A DNA stretch of 64,000 bases from Thermoflexaceae bacterium (GTDB lineage Bacteria > Chloroflexota > Dehalococcoidia > Tepidiformales > Tepidiformaceae), in NCBI GenBank assembly GCA_015075555.1, contig JABTUD010000001.1:620001-684000 (forward strand), in the 5' to 3' direction. Shown here piece by piece: positions 17,690 through 27,200 of the stretch (position 1 is its first letter; every line of letters begins with the position of its first letter). Below the pieces are notes generated by a model. The model ran no database searches. It was not told the DNA's origin and saw nothing but the letters and a program-made list of their open reading frames with translations. The position numbers and the translations under genes were made by a program.

Positions 17690-19528
17690 CTAGACGGGGA
17701 TTTCGGGCTCTTCGCCGAAGTCTACCCGCCGCCGCACAATCGTCGACCGCTGGCGGACGCGGTTGAACGCGCCAGCCAGCCGGTCGGTGAGATGGGCAAG
17801 GCGCCGCTCAAGAGCGCCGCGAATCCACGAGTGAGTCGAGCCAATCTCCCGGTACCGGGCGTACCGGCGCTCAAGAAGCTTCCGGGTGCGCTGGCGGCGG
17901 AGGGGAACCAGGTTGCGCAGGACTGTCCGGCGCAGAAGCCGGGCCGTCTCGGCGTGATCGGTGTGCGCGCCTTCGCCCGGCTCGGGCACTGTCGCGTCGA
18001 CAATCCCCAGGCGCAGGCAGTCGTGTGACGTGATGCGGAGGCGTTCAGCAGCCTCTTCGGCCCTCCCCGCTTCCTGGAAGAGGATTGCAGCGGCGTCCTC
18101 GGGCCGGATCACTTCGTAGACCGCGTTGTCGAGCATCAGGACGCGGTCGGCAACGGCCATGGCTACGGCGCCTTCGGAATTGCCTTCACCGATGATGGCG
18201 GCAATGGTTGGCGTGGGGACTTCAAGCATGGCGGCCATACACGCCGCCACAGCCTGGCCGAGGCCCTCTGTCTCCCCCTGCAGGCTCGGGTCTGCACCTG
18301 CCGTGTCGATCATGGTTACTACGGGCAGGCCGAACTTGCCGCCGAGTTCAATCGCCCGGCGCGCCTTGCGGAACCCGGCCGCCTGGACCAGGCCGCTCCT
18401 CTTGTTGCCATCGTGGGGCCGCACCTGGCCGACGAGGATCGCTGACTCGCCGCCAAGCGAGCCGATCCCCGCGACCACTGCGGGGTCATCGGCGCCGGAC
18501 CGGTCGCCGTGGATCTGAATGAAGCTGGTGGTCATCTGCTCGATGAGGTCGCTCGCAGTGGGCCGGAGGCGGTGACGCGAGAGCTGGACCTGCTGCCAGG
18601 CGACGCGGTCGGAATGTGCGGGCGGTGCCGTTCGCTGCTTCTTCGGGGCGCTGAGGTGGTAGTCATTGAGCAGCAGGTCAAGCAGACTCGCCACGAAGTC
18701 CCGCAGATGGGGGCGCGCGACCACCGCGTCGATGAGACCGTGAGCGAGGTGCCATTCGCTCGTATGCGCATCGCGGGGCATCTCGTTGCCGGCGTGTTCC
18801 TGGAGAACGCGCATGGCCGCATAGCCAAGGAGCGCGTTTGGCTCAGCGATCACGAAATCCGCCAGGCTCACGAAGCCCGTGTAGGCCGACCCCGTGGTTG
18901 GATCGGTGAGCACGGCGAGGTGCGCCAGCCCGGCGCGGTGGTGACGCTGGGCAGCCGCCACCACGCGCGGTAGCTGCATGAGCGCCAGCAGCCCCTCCTG
19001 CATGCGAGTCCCGGATGTGGAGCAAACGGAGACGAGGGGTGTCCGCCGGTTGGTGGCCTTCTCAAAGGCGCGGGCCAGGCGCTCGCCCGCGGCGACGCCA
19101 ATGGACCCGCCAAGAAAGGAGAAATCGAGGACCGCCACCACAACCTCGCGCCCCATGATGGCGCCGGTCCCGGTGAGTGCCGCTTCGGCGAGGCCGGTGC
19201 GCCTCTGGGCATTGATGACCCGCGACCGGTACGACTGCTTGCTCTGGAACGAAATCGGGTCAAGCGCAGTGACGCCACGGTCGTCCTCGTGGAAAGTGCC
19301 CGCGTCGAGGAGGGTGACGAGGCGCTCGCGGGCGCTCAGATGGAAGTGGAACCCGCAGGAGTGGCATACGCGCAGCTGCTGGTACGAGCGTGAGCCTTCC
19401 AGGTCGGCCTGGCAGGACAGGCAGCGTTCGTGCCCGGTGGGCGCCTCGGGCCGCTCAGCCGGCTCGGCCCTTCGCAGCAGGTCCTTTATCGTCTTCACAG
19501 GCTGTAGTTTATCAATAGAGGCCATCAT
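17690..19528 (-). CDS. accDA: Acetyl-CoA carboxylase carboxyltransferase, fused beta and alpha subunits
   Basis: 612 residues joining both carboxyltransferase subunits, which transfer CO2 from carboxybiotin to acetyl-CoA, the first step of fatty acid synthesis. The AccD half (1-280) starts with the zinc ribbon CLSC...CHSC and contains SGTRMQEGLLALMQL. The AccA half (about 310-560) holds IQIHGDRSGADDPAVVAGIG, IDTAGADPSLQGE and IGEGNSEGAVAMA. The C-terminal 60 residues are Arg-rich. Biotin carboxylase and the biotin carrier are not in the window. It overlaps the end of ftsK by 17 bases, and no good Shine-Dalgarno is present, so coupling to ftsK is likely. Confidence 0.93.
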   Translation of the reverse strand: MMASIDKLQPVKTIKDLLRRAEPAERPEAPTGHERCLSCQADLEGSRSYQQLRVCHSCGFHFHLSARERLVTLLDAGTFHEDDRGVTALDPISFQSKQSYRSRVINAQRRTGLAEAALTGTGAIMGREVVVAVLDFSFLGGSIGVAAGERLARAFEKATNRRTPLVSVCSTSGTRMQEGLLALMQLPRVVAAAQRHHRAGLAHLAVLTDPTTGSAYTGFVSLADFVIAEPNALLGYAAMRVLQEHAGNEMPRDAHTSEWHLAHGLIDAVVARPHLRDFVASLLDLLLNDYHLSAPKKQRTAPPAHSDRVAWQQVQLSRHRLRPTASDLIEQMTTSFIQIHGDRSGADDPAVVAGIGSLGGESAILVGQVRPHDGNKRSGLVQAAGFRKARRAIELGGKFGLPVVTMIDTAGADPSLQGETEGLGQAVAACMAAMLEVPTPTIAAIIGEGNSEGAVAMAVADRVLMLDNAVYEVIRPEDAAAILFQEAGRAEEAAERLRITSHDCLRLGIVDATVPEPGEGAHTDHAETARLLRRTVLRNLVPLRRQRTRKLLERRYARYREIGSTHSWIRGALERRLAHLTDRLAGAFNRVRQRSTIVRRRVDFGEEPEIPV

Positions 19529-21956
19529 CCGCGGCGGCGGCTATCACTTTCCGCGATTCGCCCTCTTCGCGTGGGCCGACTATCCCCTCCTCTTCAAGGA
19601 TGTCAATCAGCTTCGTCGCCTTCACGTAGCCCACGTGGAGCCTGCGCTGGAACAGTGAAGGCGAAACGTGCCGGTGCTGTAGCGCCAGGCCGCGGGCACG
19701 CTCGACAATCGGGTCCGTCTCCTCGACTGCCAGGTCGCCATCCCCGTTCATTTCGATGAGCGCCTCTTCGAGGAGGTTGTCGGCGGTCTCGGGGGTGAGG
19801 TTCCGGAACCTGTCATCCGTCCAGAACTGCACGATCCGCTCCACCTCGGCGTCGGAGACGTAAACGCCCTGGAGCCGGATTGGCTTTGCGGCATCGGTGG
19901 GCATGTAGAGCATATCGCCCCGCCCGAGGAGCTTCTCGGCGCCGCCCATGTCCAGGATCGTGCGCGAGTCGGTCATGGAAGTGACGGCAAAGGCGATGCG
20001 GGTGGGGAAGTTGGCCTTGATGAGACCGGTCACCACATCCACCGATGGGCGCTGGGTGGCGACGACGAGGTGGATTCCCGTAGCCCGGGCGAGCTGGGCC
20101 AGCCGGCAGAGCAGCTTCTCGACTTCGAACGGCGCCGCCATCATCAGGTCGGCGAGCTCATCTATGATCACCACCCAGTAGGGCAGCTTGTTGAGAACGC
20201 GCGGGTGGCGGTTGTAGGTCTCGATGTTGCGCACCGAAACGGCGGCGAACTTCTTGTAGCGGGCCTCCATCTCGGCGACCACGGCCTGGAGCGCCCCCAC
20301 AACCTTGTCGACATCGACGATCACCTCGCTGAACGCAAGGTGGGGGATTCCCTTGTAGGCCGTCAGCTCAACGCGCTTGGGGTCGACCATCACGAAGCGG
20401 ACATCGGCAGGGGTGGCCTCCATCATGATCCCGGCGATGACGGCGTTCATGCAGACGCTCTTGCCGCTGCCGGTAGCGCCCGCGATGAGCAGGTGGGGCA
20501 TCCGTGCGAGGTCCGCCACAATGGGCACGCCCGAGACACCCTTGCCCAACGCCAGGGCGAGCTTCGATTTCTTCGCAAGCTCGCGGAACTCCTTCGATTC
20601 CATGACGTTGCGAAGGGTGACCACGGTGGCGCTATCGTTGGGGACTTCGATGCCCACAATCGCGCGGCCGGGGACGGGCGCCTCGATGCGCAGGCTGGGA
20701 GCCGCGAGCGCGAGCGCAAGGTCGTTCTGGAGCGCGGTGATCTTGTTCACGCGCACGCGCGTCCGGCCAGTTTCAACCCGCTCGGTGCGTGGCCGCCCGT
20801 CGTGCCCCAGCACGGACTTTCCCGCCTCGTCTTTGATGGGCACGTCCTTGTAGCGAACCTCCCATCCGGGCTCAACGCCGAACTGCGTCACCGTGGGACC
20901 CTCGTTGATCTCGACGACGGTGGCATCCACGCCAAAGCTTGCCAGGGTGTCGACGATGAGCTGGGCACGGGCGGCGTTGTCGTGCTTGCGGCTCGTGCTG
21001 ATCTGGGGTGCGTTGAGGAGCTCAAGCGCCGGCAGGTGCCAGCCACTCTGCTGTCCAAGGCCGAGGGATAGCTGCTGGGGCTCTCCGTCCTCGTCGTTGT
21101 CGCCCGGGACAGGCGCGGCGAGGGTTTCCTCCTCACCGGCATCGGCGGGTTCGTTCGGGGGCAGCGGCCTGAATTGCGCCGCGGCTCCGCTTCCAATTGC
21201 CGACATGGGGCCACCGGGATCAATCGAAGGCCGGATCTGGACCGGGTTCTCCTCGAATGTTGGCACCGGGCGGGGCTGTAGCCGTTCGCGGAGCGTGCCA
21301 CCGATGACCACCTCGGGCTCTTTCCCGCCACGATTCCCGGGGCGCCTGAAGACGAAGGAAAAGAAACGGCCCACGGCGCTCGCGGCCCGGTGCGGCCAGC
21401 GCCGCTCCCACGCCACTTCGAGCCACCCCGGGGCGTTGCGCGCGAAAGCACGCGTGGCGCCGGGGGCGAGGAGCGCAGCGGCCAGGACGAGCGTGCTCAG
21501 CCATGCGAGCTTCCCAAGCCACCCGGCGACGAAGCGCCGCCCGATGTCGCCACCGAGTGTGACCTCCCGGAAGTCAACGCCACCAAGGGTCCACTCGGCC
21601 TTGTTCAGGCCAAGCGCGCCCCAGGCGAACAATCCGAGGCAGAGCGTCCCCACCGCCCGGCGAGCAAAGCGCGCCCTTTCATCGTAGGCGCGGCGCGAGA
21701 TGGCAAAGCCGCCGAGCACAGAGAGCGCTGCGAGGATGAACAGCCCCAGCCCGAAGGTGCGCATGAGCCAGTCGCGCGCCTCGGCGGCGACGGTGGTTAC
21801 GTCGACCACAAAGGGAATGGCGGCCAGCGTCAGGGCAGCGATCGCCAGGCCAATGAACTCTGGCTTGAGGAAGGAAGAGGCTCCCCAGCTCCGCCCGCGA
21901 CGCCTTGTCCGGGGCGAGCGAGGCGCGCGGGGACGACTGCGTGTGTGTGCCGCCAT
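19512..21956 (-). CDS. ftsK: DNA translocase FtsK/SpoIIIE
   Basis: ATP-driven DNA pump that clears chromosome termini from the division septum. 814 residues: an N-terminal membrane domain of about four helices (1-160), a linker, then the motor with Walker A GATGSGKS and Walker B VVIIDELADLM, and a C-terminal gamma winged helix (RRLHVGYVKATKLIDILEEEGIVG) that reads polar KOPS-type sequences. The ATG at 21956 has AAGGAG nine bases upstream; a TTG at 21965 is also open. It lies 70 bases after rnj in the minus-strand run. Confidence 0.95.
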   Translation of the reverse strand: MAAHTRSRPRAPRSPRTRRRGRSWGASSFLKPEFIGLAIAALTLAAIPFVVDVTTVAAEARDWLMRTFGLGLFILAALSVLGGFAISRRAYDERARFARRAVGTLCLGLFAWGALGLNKAEWTLGGVDFREVTLGGDIGRRFVAGWLGKLAWLSTLVLAAALLAPGATRAFARNAPGWLEVAWERRWPHRAASAVGRFFSFVFRRPGNRGGKEPEVVIGGTLRERLQPRPVPTFEENPVQIRPSIDPGGPMSAIGSGAAAQFRPLPPNEPADAGEEETLAAPVPGDNDEDGEPQQLSLGLGQQSGWHLPALELLNAPQISTSRKHDNAARAQLIVDTLASFGVDATVVEINEGPTVTQFGVEPGWEVRYKDVPIKDEAGKSVLGHDGRPRTERVETGRTRVRVNKITALQNDLALALAAPSLRIEAPVPGRAIVGIEVPNDSATVVTLRNVMESKEFRELAKKSKLALALGKGVSGVPIVADLARMPHLLIAGATGSGKSVCMNAVIAGIMMEATPADVRFVMVDPKRVELTAYKGIPHLAFSEVIVDVDKVVGALQAVVAEMEARYKKFAAVSVRNIETYNRHPRVLNKLPYWVVIIDELADLMMAAPFEVEKLLCRLAQLARATGIHLVVATQRPSVDVVTGLIKANFPTRIAFAVTSMTDSRTILDMGGAEKLLGRGDMLYMPTDAAKPIRLQGVYVSDAEVERIVQFWTDDRFRNLTPETADNLLEEALIEMNGDGDLAVEETDPIVERARGLALQHRHVSPSLFQRRLHVGYVKATKLIDILEEEGIVGPREEGESRKVIAAAADDGLY

Positions 21957-22026
21957 GGCGCACAACTCCTTGCTTTGGCGGCCCGATCACCCCGCTTGCC
22001 GGGCCGGCAGTTCCGTGGCCTCTCGA

Positions 22027-23682
22027 CTAGACCTCCACGGTCACCGTCAGCACCATTGGCCGGCGGCGAGTCTCATCGTACAGGAACTTGCTCAATGAGT
22101 CTTTGATACGCCCGTTGATGTCGCCGAACTCGGCGTAATGCGCCGCCCCCTCCAGCGCCCGGGACACCACCTGCTTGGCCCGTTCGAGGATGTCGCTGCC
22201 TTCTTCCACATCGACGAAGCCGCGTGAGAGCACCTCCGCGGGGCGCGTGAGGCGTCCTGTCTGCTTGTCCACCGCGACGATGACGACGACAACCCCATCG
22301 GTCGAGAGGTGTGCGCGATCGCGGAGGATGTGCTGGTCCACGTCGCCGATGCCCAGTCCATCGACGTACACGTAGCTGGCAGGGATCCTGTCGGCCAGCT
22401 GCGCCGCTTCGTCATCGATTTCGAGCACGTCGCCGTCGGTCATCACGAAGGCGTTGCCGACGGGCACACCGACCGATTCGGCCAGCCGCGCGTGCACAAC
22501 GAGATGCCGGTATTCGCCGTGTATGGGGACGAAGTACTCGGGCTGAAGGAGACCCTGGATGATCTTGAGCTCCTCTCTGCTTGCATGTCCCCGCACGTGG
22601 ATGTTGGAGATCCGGTTGTAGAGCACGTCGGCGCCAAGGCGAAAGAGGTTGTCGACGTTGCGGAAGACGGCCTGCTCGTTTCCGGGGATGGGCGTCGCGG
22701 AGAGCACGACCGTGTCGCCCCGGCTGATGGTGATGTAGCGATGGTCTCCATTCGCCATGCGCGTGAGCGCGCTGGTCGGCTCGCCCTGGCTGCCAGTTGT
22801 GATGACGACGAGCTTCGATGGCGGCGTGTTGCGCATCTCCTCAACGCCGACGATGAGGCCTTCGGGCGCGGTGAGGTAGCCGAGCTGACGGGCCATGGCC
22901 ACGTTGTCGATCATCGAGCGCCCGGTCACGAAGACCTTTCGCCCGGTGAATGCCGCACCGTCGATGATCTGTTGCACCCGGGAGATAAGCGACGCGAATG
23001 TGGCGATGATGACCCGGCCGCTGGTGTTAACGAGGATGTTCCGGATTGATTCGCCGACGAGCTGCTCGCTTGGCGTGTAGCCATCGATTTCGGCGTAGGT
23101 GGAGTCTGCGAGAAGGAGCAGGCAGCCTTCGGCGCCAACCTGGCCAAGCCGGATGAGGTCGGTGTGCTGGTCCATGACGGGGGTGTGGTCGAGCTTGAAG
23201 TCACCTGTGTGCACCACCAGGCCCAGGGGGGTCCTGATGATCAGGCCGCAGGCATCTGGAATGGAATGGGCAACGGTGAAGAACTCGACTTCGAAGACGC
23301 CGGCCTGGATGAGCTCACCGGGTTCGACCACGTTGGTCTCGGCGGTTGCCAGGAGACGGTGCTCATTCAACTTCACCCTTACGAGCCCATCCGTCAGCCG
23401 GGTGCTGTAGATGGGAGCGTTGAATTCACGGAGGAAGTAGGGAAGGGCGCCCACGTGGTCCTCGTGTCCGTGCGTGAGAAACACGGCGCGGAGCTTACCC
23501 GGATGGTCACGGAGGTAGGTGAAATCGGGGATCACGAGGTCGACGCCGAGCATCTCTTCTTCGGGGAACATGAGCCCGACGTCGATGGCGATGATGTCGT
23601 CGCCGTACTCAAGCAGCATCATGTTGCGGCCGATTTCGCCAAGGCCGCCGAGCGGGATCACCCGCAATGGAGTCCGTGTCAT
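22027..23682 (-). CDS. rnj: Ribonuclease J
   Basis: 551-residue metallo-beta-lactamase/beta-CASP nuclease with endo- and 5'-to-3' exonuclease activity on mRNA and rRNA. HGHEDHVGALPYF carries the zinc ligands, IHTGDF-like VVHTGDFKLD the following ligand, and IPIHGEYRHL (written as FVPIHGEYRHL) the beta-CASP His motif. The C-terminal domain is complete. The start ATG has GAGGA eight bases upstream. It follows the uracil-DNA glycosylase gene by 12 bases. Confidence 0.95.
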   Translation of the reverse strand: MTRTPLRVIPLGGLGEIGRNMMLLEYGDDIIAIDVGLMFPEEEMLGVDLVIPDFTYLRDHPGKLRAVFLTHGHEDHVGALPYFLREFNAPIYSTRLTDGLVRVKLNEHRLLATAETNVVEPGELIQAGVFEVEFFTVAHSIPDACGLIIRTPLGLVVHTGDFKLDHTPVMDQHTDLIRLGQVGAEGCLLLLADSTYAEIDGYTPSEQLVGESIRNILVNTSGRVIIATFASLISRVQQIIDGAAFTGRKVFVTGRSMIDNVAMARQLGYLTAPEGLIVGVEEMRNTPPSKLVVITTGSQGEPTSALTRMANGDHRYITISRGDTVVLSATPIPGNEQAVFRNVDNLFRLGADVLYNRISNIHVRGHASREELKIIQGLLQPEYFVPIHGEYRHLVVHARLAESVGVPVGNAFVMTDGDVLEIDDEAAQLADRIPASYVYVDGLGIGDVDQHILRDRAHLSTDGVVVVIVAVDKQTGRLTRPAEVLSRGFVDVEEGSDILERAKQVVSRALEGAAHYAEFGDINGRIKDSLSKFLYDETRRRPMVLTVTVEV

Positions 23683-23694
23683 TCGCAGGATCCT

Positions 23695-24345
23695 CTATTC
23701 AAAGAGCCGCATCTGGGCGGCAGCAGGTTGTGGATCTTCGGCGGGAGGGCGCCCTGGCGGGATGGGAGTGGGGGCGACAGGGCGCCTCGCCCGCTCCAGC
23801 ACCGCCGGGAGCGATTCGAAGTCCTTGATGATGGTTGTACGGAGCGACTGCTGATGCAATGCGGCGGCCGGGTGATACATCGGCACAATCAGCCTGCCAT
23901 CGCGCTCGGCCACCCGGCCATGCACCCGGGAGATGGACTGCCCGGGGAACCAGCGCGCCATGGAGAAGCGCCCGAGAGTGATGATGAGCCGCGGGTCAAC
24001 CAGGGCTATCTGCTCGTCCAGGTAGTCGCGGCAGGCCTCGATCTCACCAGGCAGGGGGTCGCGGTTATTGGGCGGGCGGCATTTCAGGATATTGCAGATG
24101 TAGACCCCGCTCCGCTCCAGCCCGGCGGCGGCGAGGAGCTCGCCCAGGAACTGGCCCGCCTGTCCCACGAATGGCCGCCCCTGGCGGTCTTCGTTCATCC
24201 CCGGCGCTTCGCCGATGAACAGGACCTCGGAATCGATGGGGCCCTCGCCCGGGACGGCACAGGTGCGAGTGCGCGCGAGCGGGCAGAGATCACACTCTCG
24301 GATGCGCGCGTAGAGCGCCGCTGCGGCTGCCTCGCGGCCGCTCAC
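23695..24345 (-). CDS. Uracil-DNA glycosylase, family 4 ([4Fe-4S])
   Basis: Removes uracil from DNA. 216 residues with the type 4 signatures: CDLCPLARTRT (two cluster cysteines), GEAPGMNEDRQGRPFVGQAG (active site motif 1), CNILKCRPPNNRDP and EIEACRDYLDEQ (remaining cysteines), and MYHPAAAL (motif 2 with His). The GTG start overlaps the stop of the upstream TauE gene as GTGA, so translation is coupled. The Pro-rich tail after residue 185 is not part of the fold. Confidence 0.94.
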   Translation of the reverse strand: MSGREAAAAALYARIRECDLCPLARTRTCAVPGEGPIDSEVLFIGEAPGMNEDRQGRPFVGQAGQFLGELLAAAGLERSGVYICNILKCRPPNNRDPLPGEIEACRDYLDEQIALVDPRLIITLGRFSMARWFPGQSISRVHGRVAERDGRLIVPMYHPAAALHQQSLRTTIIKDFESLPAVLERARRPVAPTPIPPGRPPAEDPQPAAAQMRLFE

Positions 24346-25157
24346 CGGTGGGCCTCAACTGCGAGGGAGTGGATCGCTGGGGGGCGGCGAAGCGCACGGG
24401 TGGCGGTGACGAGCATCTGCGTCCCCACCCCAACGAGCACAACGGCGAAGATCCGCTGCAATACCGCACCATCGAGCTGACCGGCTGCCATGGCCCCGGC
24501 CACTCCCGCCGGAACGGCAGCGGGGACGATCCATGCCGCTGAGCGAAGGTCGGCGGTGCCGTGTCGGTAGTGGGTGAAGGCACCCACCAGGGCGGTCACA
24601 ACAATGACATTCAGGGAGGCAGCCTGGGCTTCGTGCTGCCCGGTGCCGAGGAGGATCACCAGCCCGGGGACGAAGATGGCGCCCCCGCCGACGCCAAGGG
24701 CGCCCGATGACAGTCCCCCCGCCAGCCCGATTGTGGCGCCGAGCGCACTCCTGGCAACGCCCGAGGTAGAGAGCACGGCGCTCGTGTCGTGAAAGAGGAT
24801 GAGCCTCGCGCCCAGGATGAGGAGGAAGATCCCGAAGAGCTGCCGGAGACGCAGCGCGGGGAGGTGTTGCACCAGGTGCGCGCCCACATAGGCGCCTGCC
24901 GCAGAACCCGCGAGGAGCGTCGCCACCAGCACCCAATCGGTGCTGCCATCGATGCTGTAGGAAGCCGCTCCCCCAAGAGCCGCGAAGACGATCACGACGA
25001 GTGAAGTGCCGTGGGCGGTGTGCTGGCGCATCTTGAGGACGCCGGTCATGAGAGGAACCATGACGGCCCCGCCACCCACGCCGGTGAGGCCGCTGAAGAA
25101 TCCCCCGGCGCCGCCGGTGACGGCGAGGGTAGCAGGCGATGATCGGCCAGCCCTCAT
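24342..25157 (-). CDS. TauE/SafE family membrane permease
   Basis: 271 residues, about eight hydrophobic segments; both repeats are present (TGVGGGAVMVPLM and GVGGGAIFVPG). Second member of this family in the window, only distantly like the one at 16797. Anion export is the usual role; substrate unknown. The start is the ATG at 25157, which overlaps the tatC stop as ATGA; longer upstream starts would give an unnatural Pro-rich N-terminus inside tatC. Confidence 0.88.
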   Translation of the reverse strand: MRAGRSSPATLAVTGGAGGFFSGLTGVGGGAVMVPLMTGVLKMRQHTAHGTSLVVIVFAALGGAASYSIDGSTDWVLVATLLAGSAAGAYVGAHLVQHLPALRLRQLFGIFLLILGARLILFHDTSAVLSTSGVARSALGATIGLAGGLSSGALGVGGGAIFVPGLVILLGTGQHEAQAASLNVIVVTALVGAFTHYRHGTADLRSAAWIVPAAVPAGVAGAMAAGQLDGAVLQRIFAVVLVGVGTQMLVTATRALRRPPAIHSLAVEAHR

Positions 25158-25966
25158 GTGGCGGGGACTCCTTCTTCTGGTAGGGCCGGCGGCTTCTTCG
25201 GCTGCACCAGCCACGAGAGGAGGATTCCGAGGAAATACAGGAAGAGCAGCGGCCCCGCCGCAAGGGACTGGGTCCACGGGTCCGGGGTGGGGGTGACAAC
25301 GGCCGCGACGATAAACACGATGACGATGGAGTAGCGCCAGAATCCCAGCATCTGGCGGGCGCGGACGAGTCTCAGCCGGGCGGCCAACATCAATACCATC
25401 GGAAGTTCAAAGGAGACGCCCACCCAGAAGATGATCCGCGTGGCGAAGTCCAGGTATTGTTTGGCCCCGATCTTCTCTTCGAACTGGTCCCCACCGAAGT
25501 CGAGCAGGAACCCGAGCGATGCGGGGAGAATGACCCAGTAGGCAAACGCCATACCGGCGAGCAGGAAGAAGATGGTGCCGAGGATGCCCGGGAGCAGGAC
25601 CTTCTTCTCCTTCGGCGTGAGCCCGGGGACCACGAAGGCGAGGAGTTCGTATACGAAGACCGGCGAGGCAAGCAGCAGGCCGCCGTAGAGCCCTACCTTG
25701 AAGAAGACGCCAATCGTTTCCGTTGGCGAAAACACTGTGAGGGTGAAGTCCGGGTGATCGGCGCGAGCGGGTGCAAGCAGCCAGCCGATGATGGTGCGCC
25801 AGAAGGCAAAGCAGACAACGGTGGTAATGACAAGGGCAAGCGCACTGACCAGGACGCGATTGCGGAGCTCCTTGAGGTGCTCCAGGAGGGTCATCTCGCC
25901 GCCGCCCGTCGCCGGTTCCACCGGGGCCAGCTGCGGTTGGCTTTCGGTTGCGGGCTCGGCGCTCAT
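25154..25966 (-). CDS. tatC: Sec-independent protein translocase TatC
   Basis: 270 residues with six transmembrane helices; receives twin-arginine signal peptides together with TatB. The family core is clear: MTLLEHLKELRNRV at the cytoplasmic N-terminus, VFVYELLAFVVPGLTPKEKK, and FELPMVLMLAARL. Both ends extend slightly beyond the family and are Pro- and Glu-rich. It starts 6 bases after tatB with no Shine-Dalgarno of its own. Confidence 0.95.
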   Translation of the reverse strand: MSAEPATESQPQLAPVEPATGGGEMTLLEHLKELRNRVLVSALALVITTVVCFAFWRTIIGWLLAPARADHPDFTLTVFSPTETIGVFFKVGLYGGLLLASPVFVYELLAFVVPGLTPKEKKVLLPGILGTIFFLLAGMAFAYWVILPASLGFLLDFGGDQFEEKIGAKQYLDFATRIIFWVGVSFELPMVLMLAARLRLVRARQMLGFWRYSIVIVFIVAAVVTPTPDPWTQSLAAGPLLFLYFLGILLSWLVQPKKPPALPEEGVPAT

Positions 25967-25972
25967 AGGGGG

Positions 25973-26386
25973 CTAGAACACCAGCGGCGGGCCATCGGGC
26001 TCGCGCGTGGCTTCCTGTGGGCTGTTCTCCGTAACTGCTGCAGCGGCCGCGCGAGTCCCCATGATGTCGGATGAGTCGATCGGCGGGAGCAGGGGGCCCG
26101 TGAGCTGCGGGGTGGCGCTTTGCAGCTCCGCTTCCATCTTCGCCTGGCCCTCGCGCAGGGTTGACCTGGTGGTCTCTATTTCGCCGCGCACGGTGCGGTA
26201 CTGGGTCTCGATGTAATCGAATTCCTCGCTGAACTCATCGCGGACGGCGCGCGCGTAGCGCTGCATCTGGCGGACGGCCCGCCCGATCTGGTAGGCCATT
26301 GCGGGCAGGCGTTCGGGGCCAACGACCACAAGCAGGAGCACGAGCACAAGCAGGAGCTCCTGGTAGCCAATGCCGAGGAAGTTCAA
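25973..26386 (-). CDS. tatB: Sec-independent protein translocase TatA/TatB
   Basis: 137 residues: a short N-terminal helix (IGYQELLLVLVLLLVVVGPERLP) with the GPERLP hinge, then an amphipathic helix and a long charged coiled-coil-like tail. The Glu in the membrane segment and the length favour TatB over TatA. The start codon is TTG at 26386 with GGGAGG eight bases upstream. It sits directly before tatC. Confidence 0.9.
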   Translation of the reverse strand: MNFLGIGYQELLLVLVLLLVVVGPERLPAMAYQIGRAVRQMQRYARAVRDEFSEEFDYIETQYRTVRGEIETTRSTLREGQAKMEAELQSATPQLTGPLLPPIDSSDIMGTRAAAAAVTENSPQEATREPDGPPLVF

Positions 26387-26440
26387 TTCAGTCGCCTCCC
26401 GGCGAAGGAGAGACCCCGGGCGCGGGGCAGGCCGGGTGGC

Positions 26441-26701
26441 CTACTGGTCCTCGACGCCGTGGTCTTTCACATAGTCTACGGCGTCCTGCACGGTGGCGAT
26501 CTTCTCGGCATCTTCATCCGGGATCTCGATCTCGACACCGCCCTTCGAGAACTCCTCCTCAAGCGACATGATCAGCTCGACGAGGTCGAGCGAGTCCGCA
26601 TTGAGGTCGTCGACAAACGATGCGGTGGGTACGACTTCGTCCTCATCGACACCCAGTTGTTCCACGACAATTGCGCGGACCCGTTCGAAAACTGTGGCCA
26701 C
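26441..26701 (-). CDS. acpP: Acyl carrier protein
   Basis: 86 residues, acidic. [20 protein letters not shown] contains the DSL serine that carries 4'-phosphopantetheine. Starts with GTG, preceded by AGGAG ten bases upstream, inside a fab cluster. It carries growing acyl chains for FabD and FabG encoded just upstream. Confidence 0.97.
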   Translation of the reverse strand: MATVFERVRAIVVEQLGVDEDEVVPTASFVDDLNADSLDLVELIMSLEEEFSKGGVEIEIPDEDAEKIATVQDAVDYVKDHGVEDQ

Positions 26702-26705
26702 GGTG

Positions 26706-27200
26706 CTAGTTCTCCTGTTGTCTTGTGGTGGTTTGCGCCGCCGGCTGTGGCAGCGCCCCGGCGGCGCGTTCCGCCTGGATCTTCGTGCTTACTGTCCTCA
26801 ACACGCCATGCACAAAGCCCGGTGAGCTTTCGCCGCCGTAGCGGTGGGCGAGCTCGAGGGCTTCGTTCACGACGGCGGCGACCGGCGCCGAATTATCGGA
26901 AAGCAGTTCCCATATTGCAAGCCGCAGAATGTTGCGGTCAACGATGGCCATGGTCTCGACCGGGTACTGGGTTGCGGCATCGCCGATGTAGCGGTCCAGG
27001 TCTGCCAGCCTGCGAAGTACCCCGCGAAGCACGCCACGTCCGAACCCGGCGGGCCCTGGCCCGGCCACCTCCGGGTCTTCTTCAGCGACGTCGGCGAGGC
27101 GGCGATTGTACACCAGCTCGGGGTCGTGTCCCGAGCTCTCGGATTCGTAGAGGGTCTCGATGACGAGAAAGCGGGCGCGGCGCATGACGCTATCGGTCAT
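26706..27200 (-). CDS. nusB: Transcription antitermination factor NusB
   Basis: 164 residues, all-helical. With NusE it binds boxA RNA and supports rRNA antitermination. Family segments: [15 protein letters not shown] at the N-terminus, [10 protein letters not shown] and [15 protein letters not shown] with FVHGVLRTV at the end. The ATG at 27200 overlaps the fabG stop as ATGA; a longer open frame to 27233 would lie inside fabG. Its place between fabG and acpP is unusual. Confidence 0.92.
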   Translation of the reverse strand: MTDSVMRRARFLVIETLYESESSGHDPELVYNRRLADVAEEDPEVAGPGPAGFGRGVLRGVLRRLADLDRYIGDAATQYPVETMAIVDRNILRLAIWELLSDNSAPVAAVVNEALELAHRYGGESSPGFVHGVLRTVSTKIQAERAAGALPQPAAQTTTRQQEN

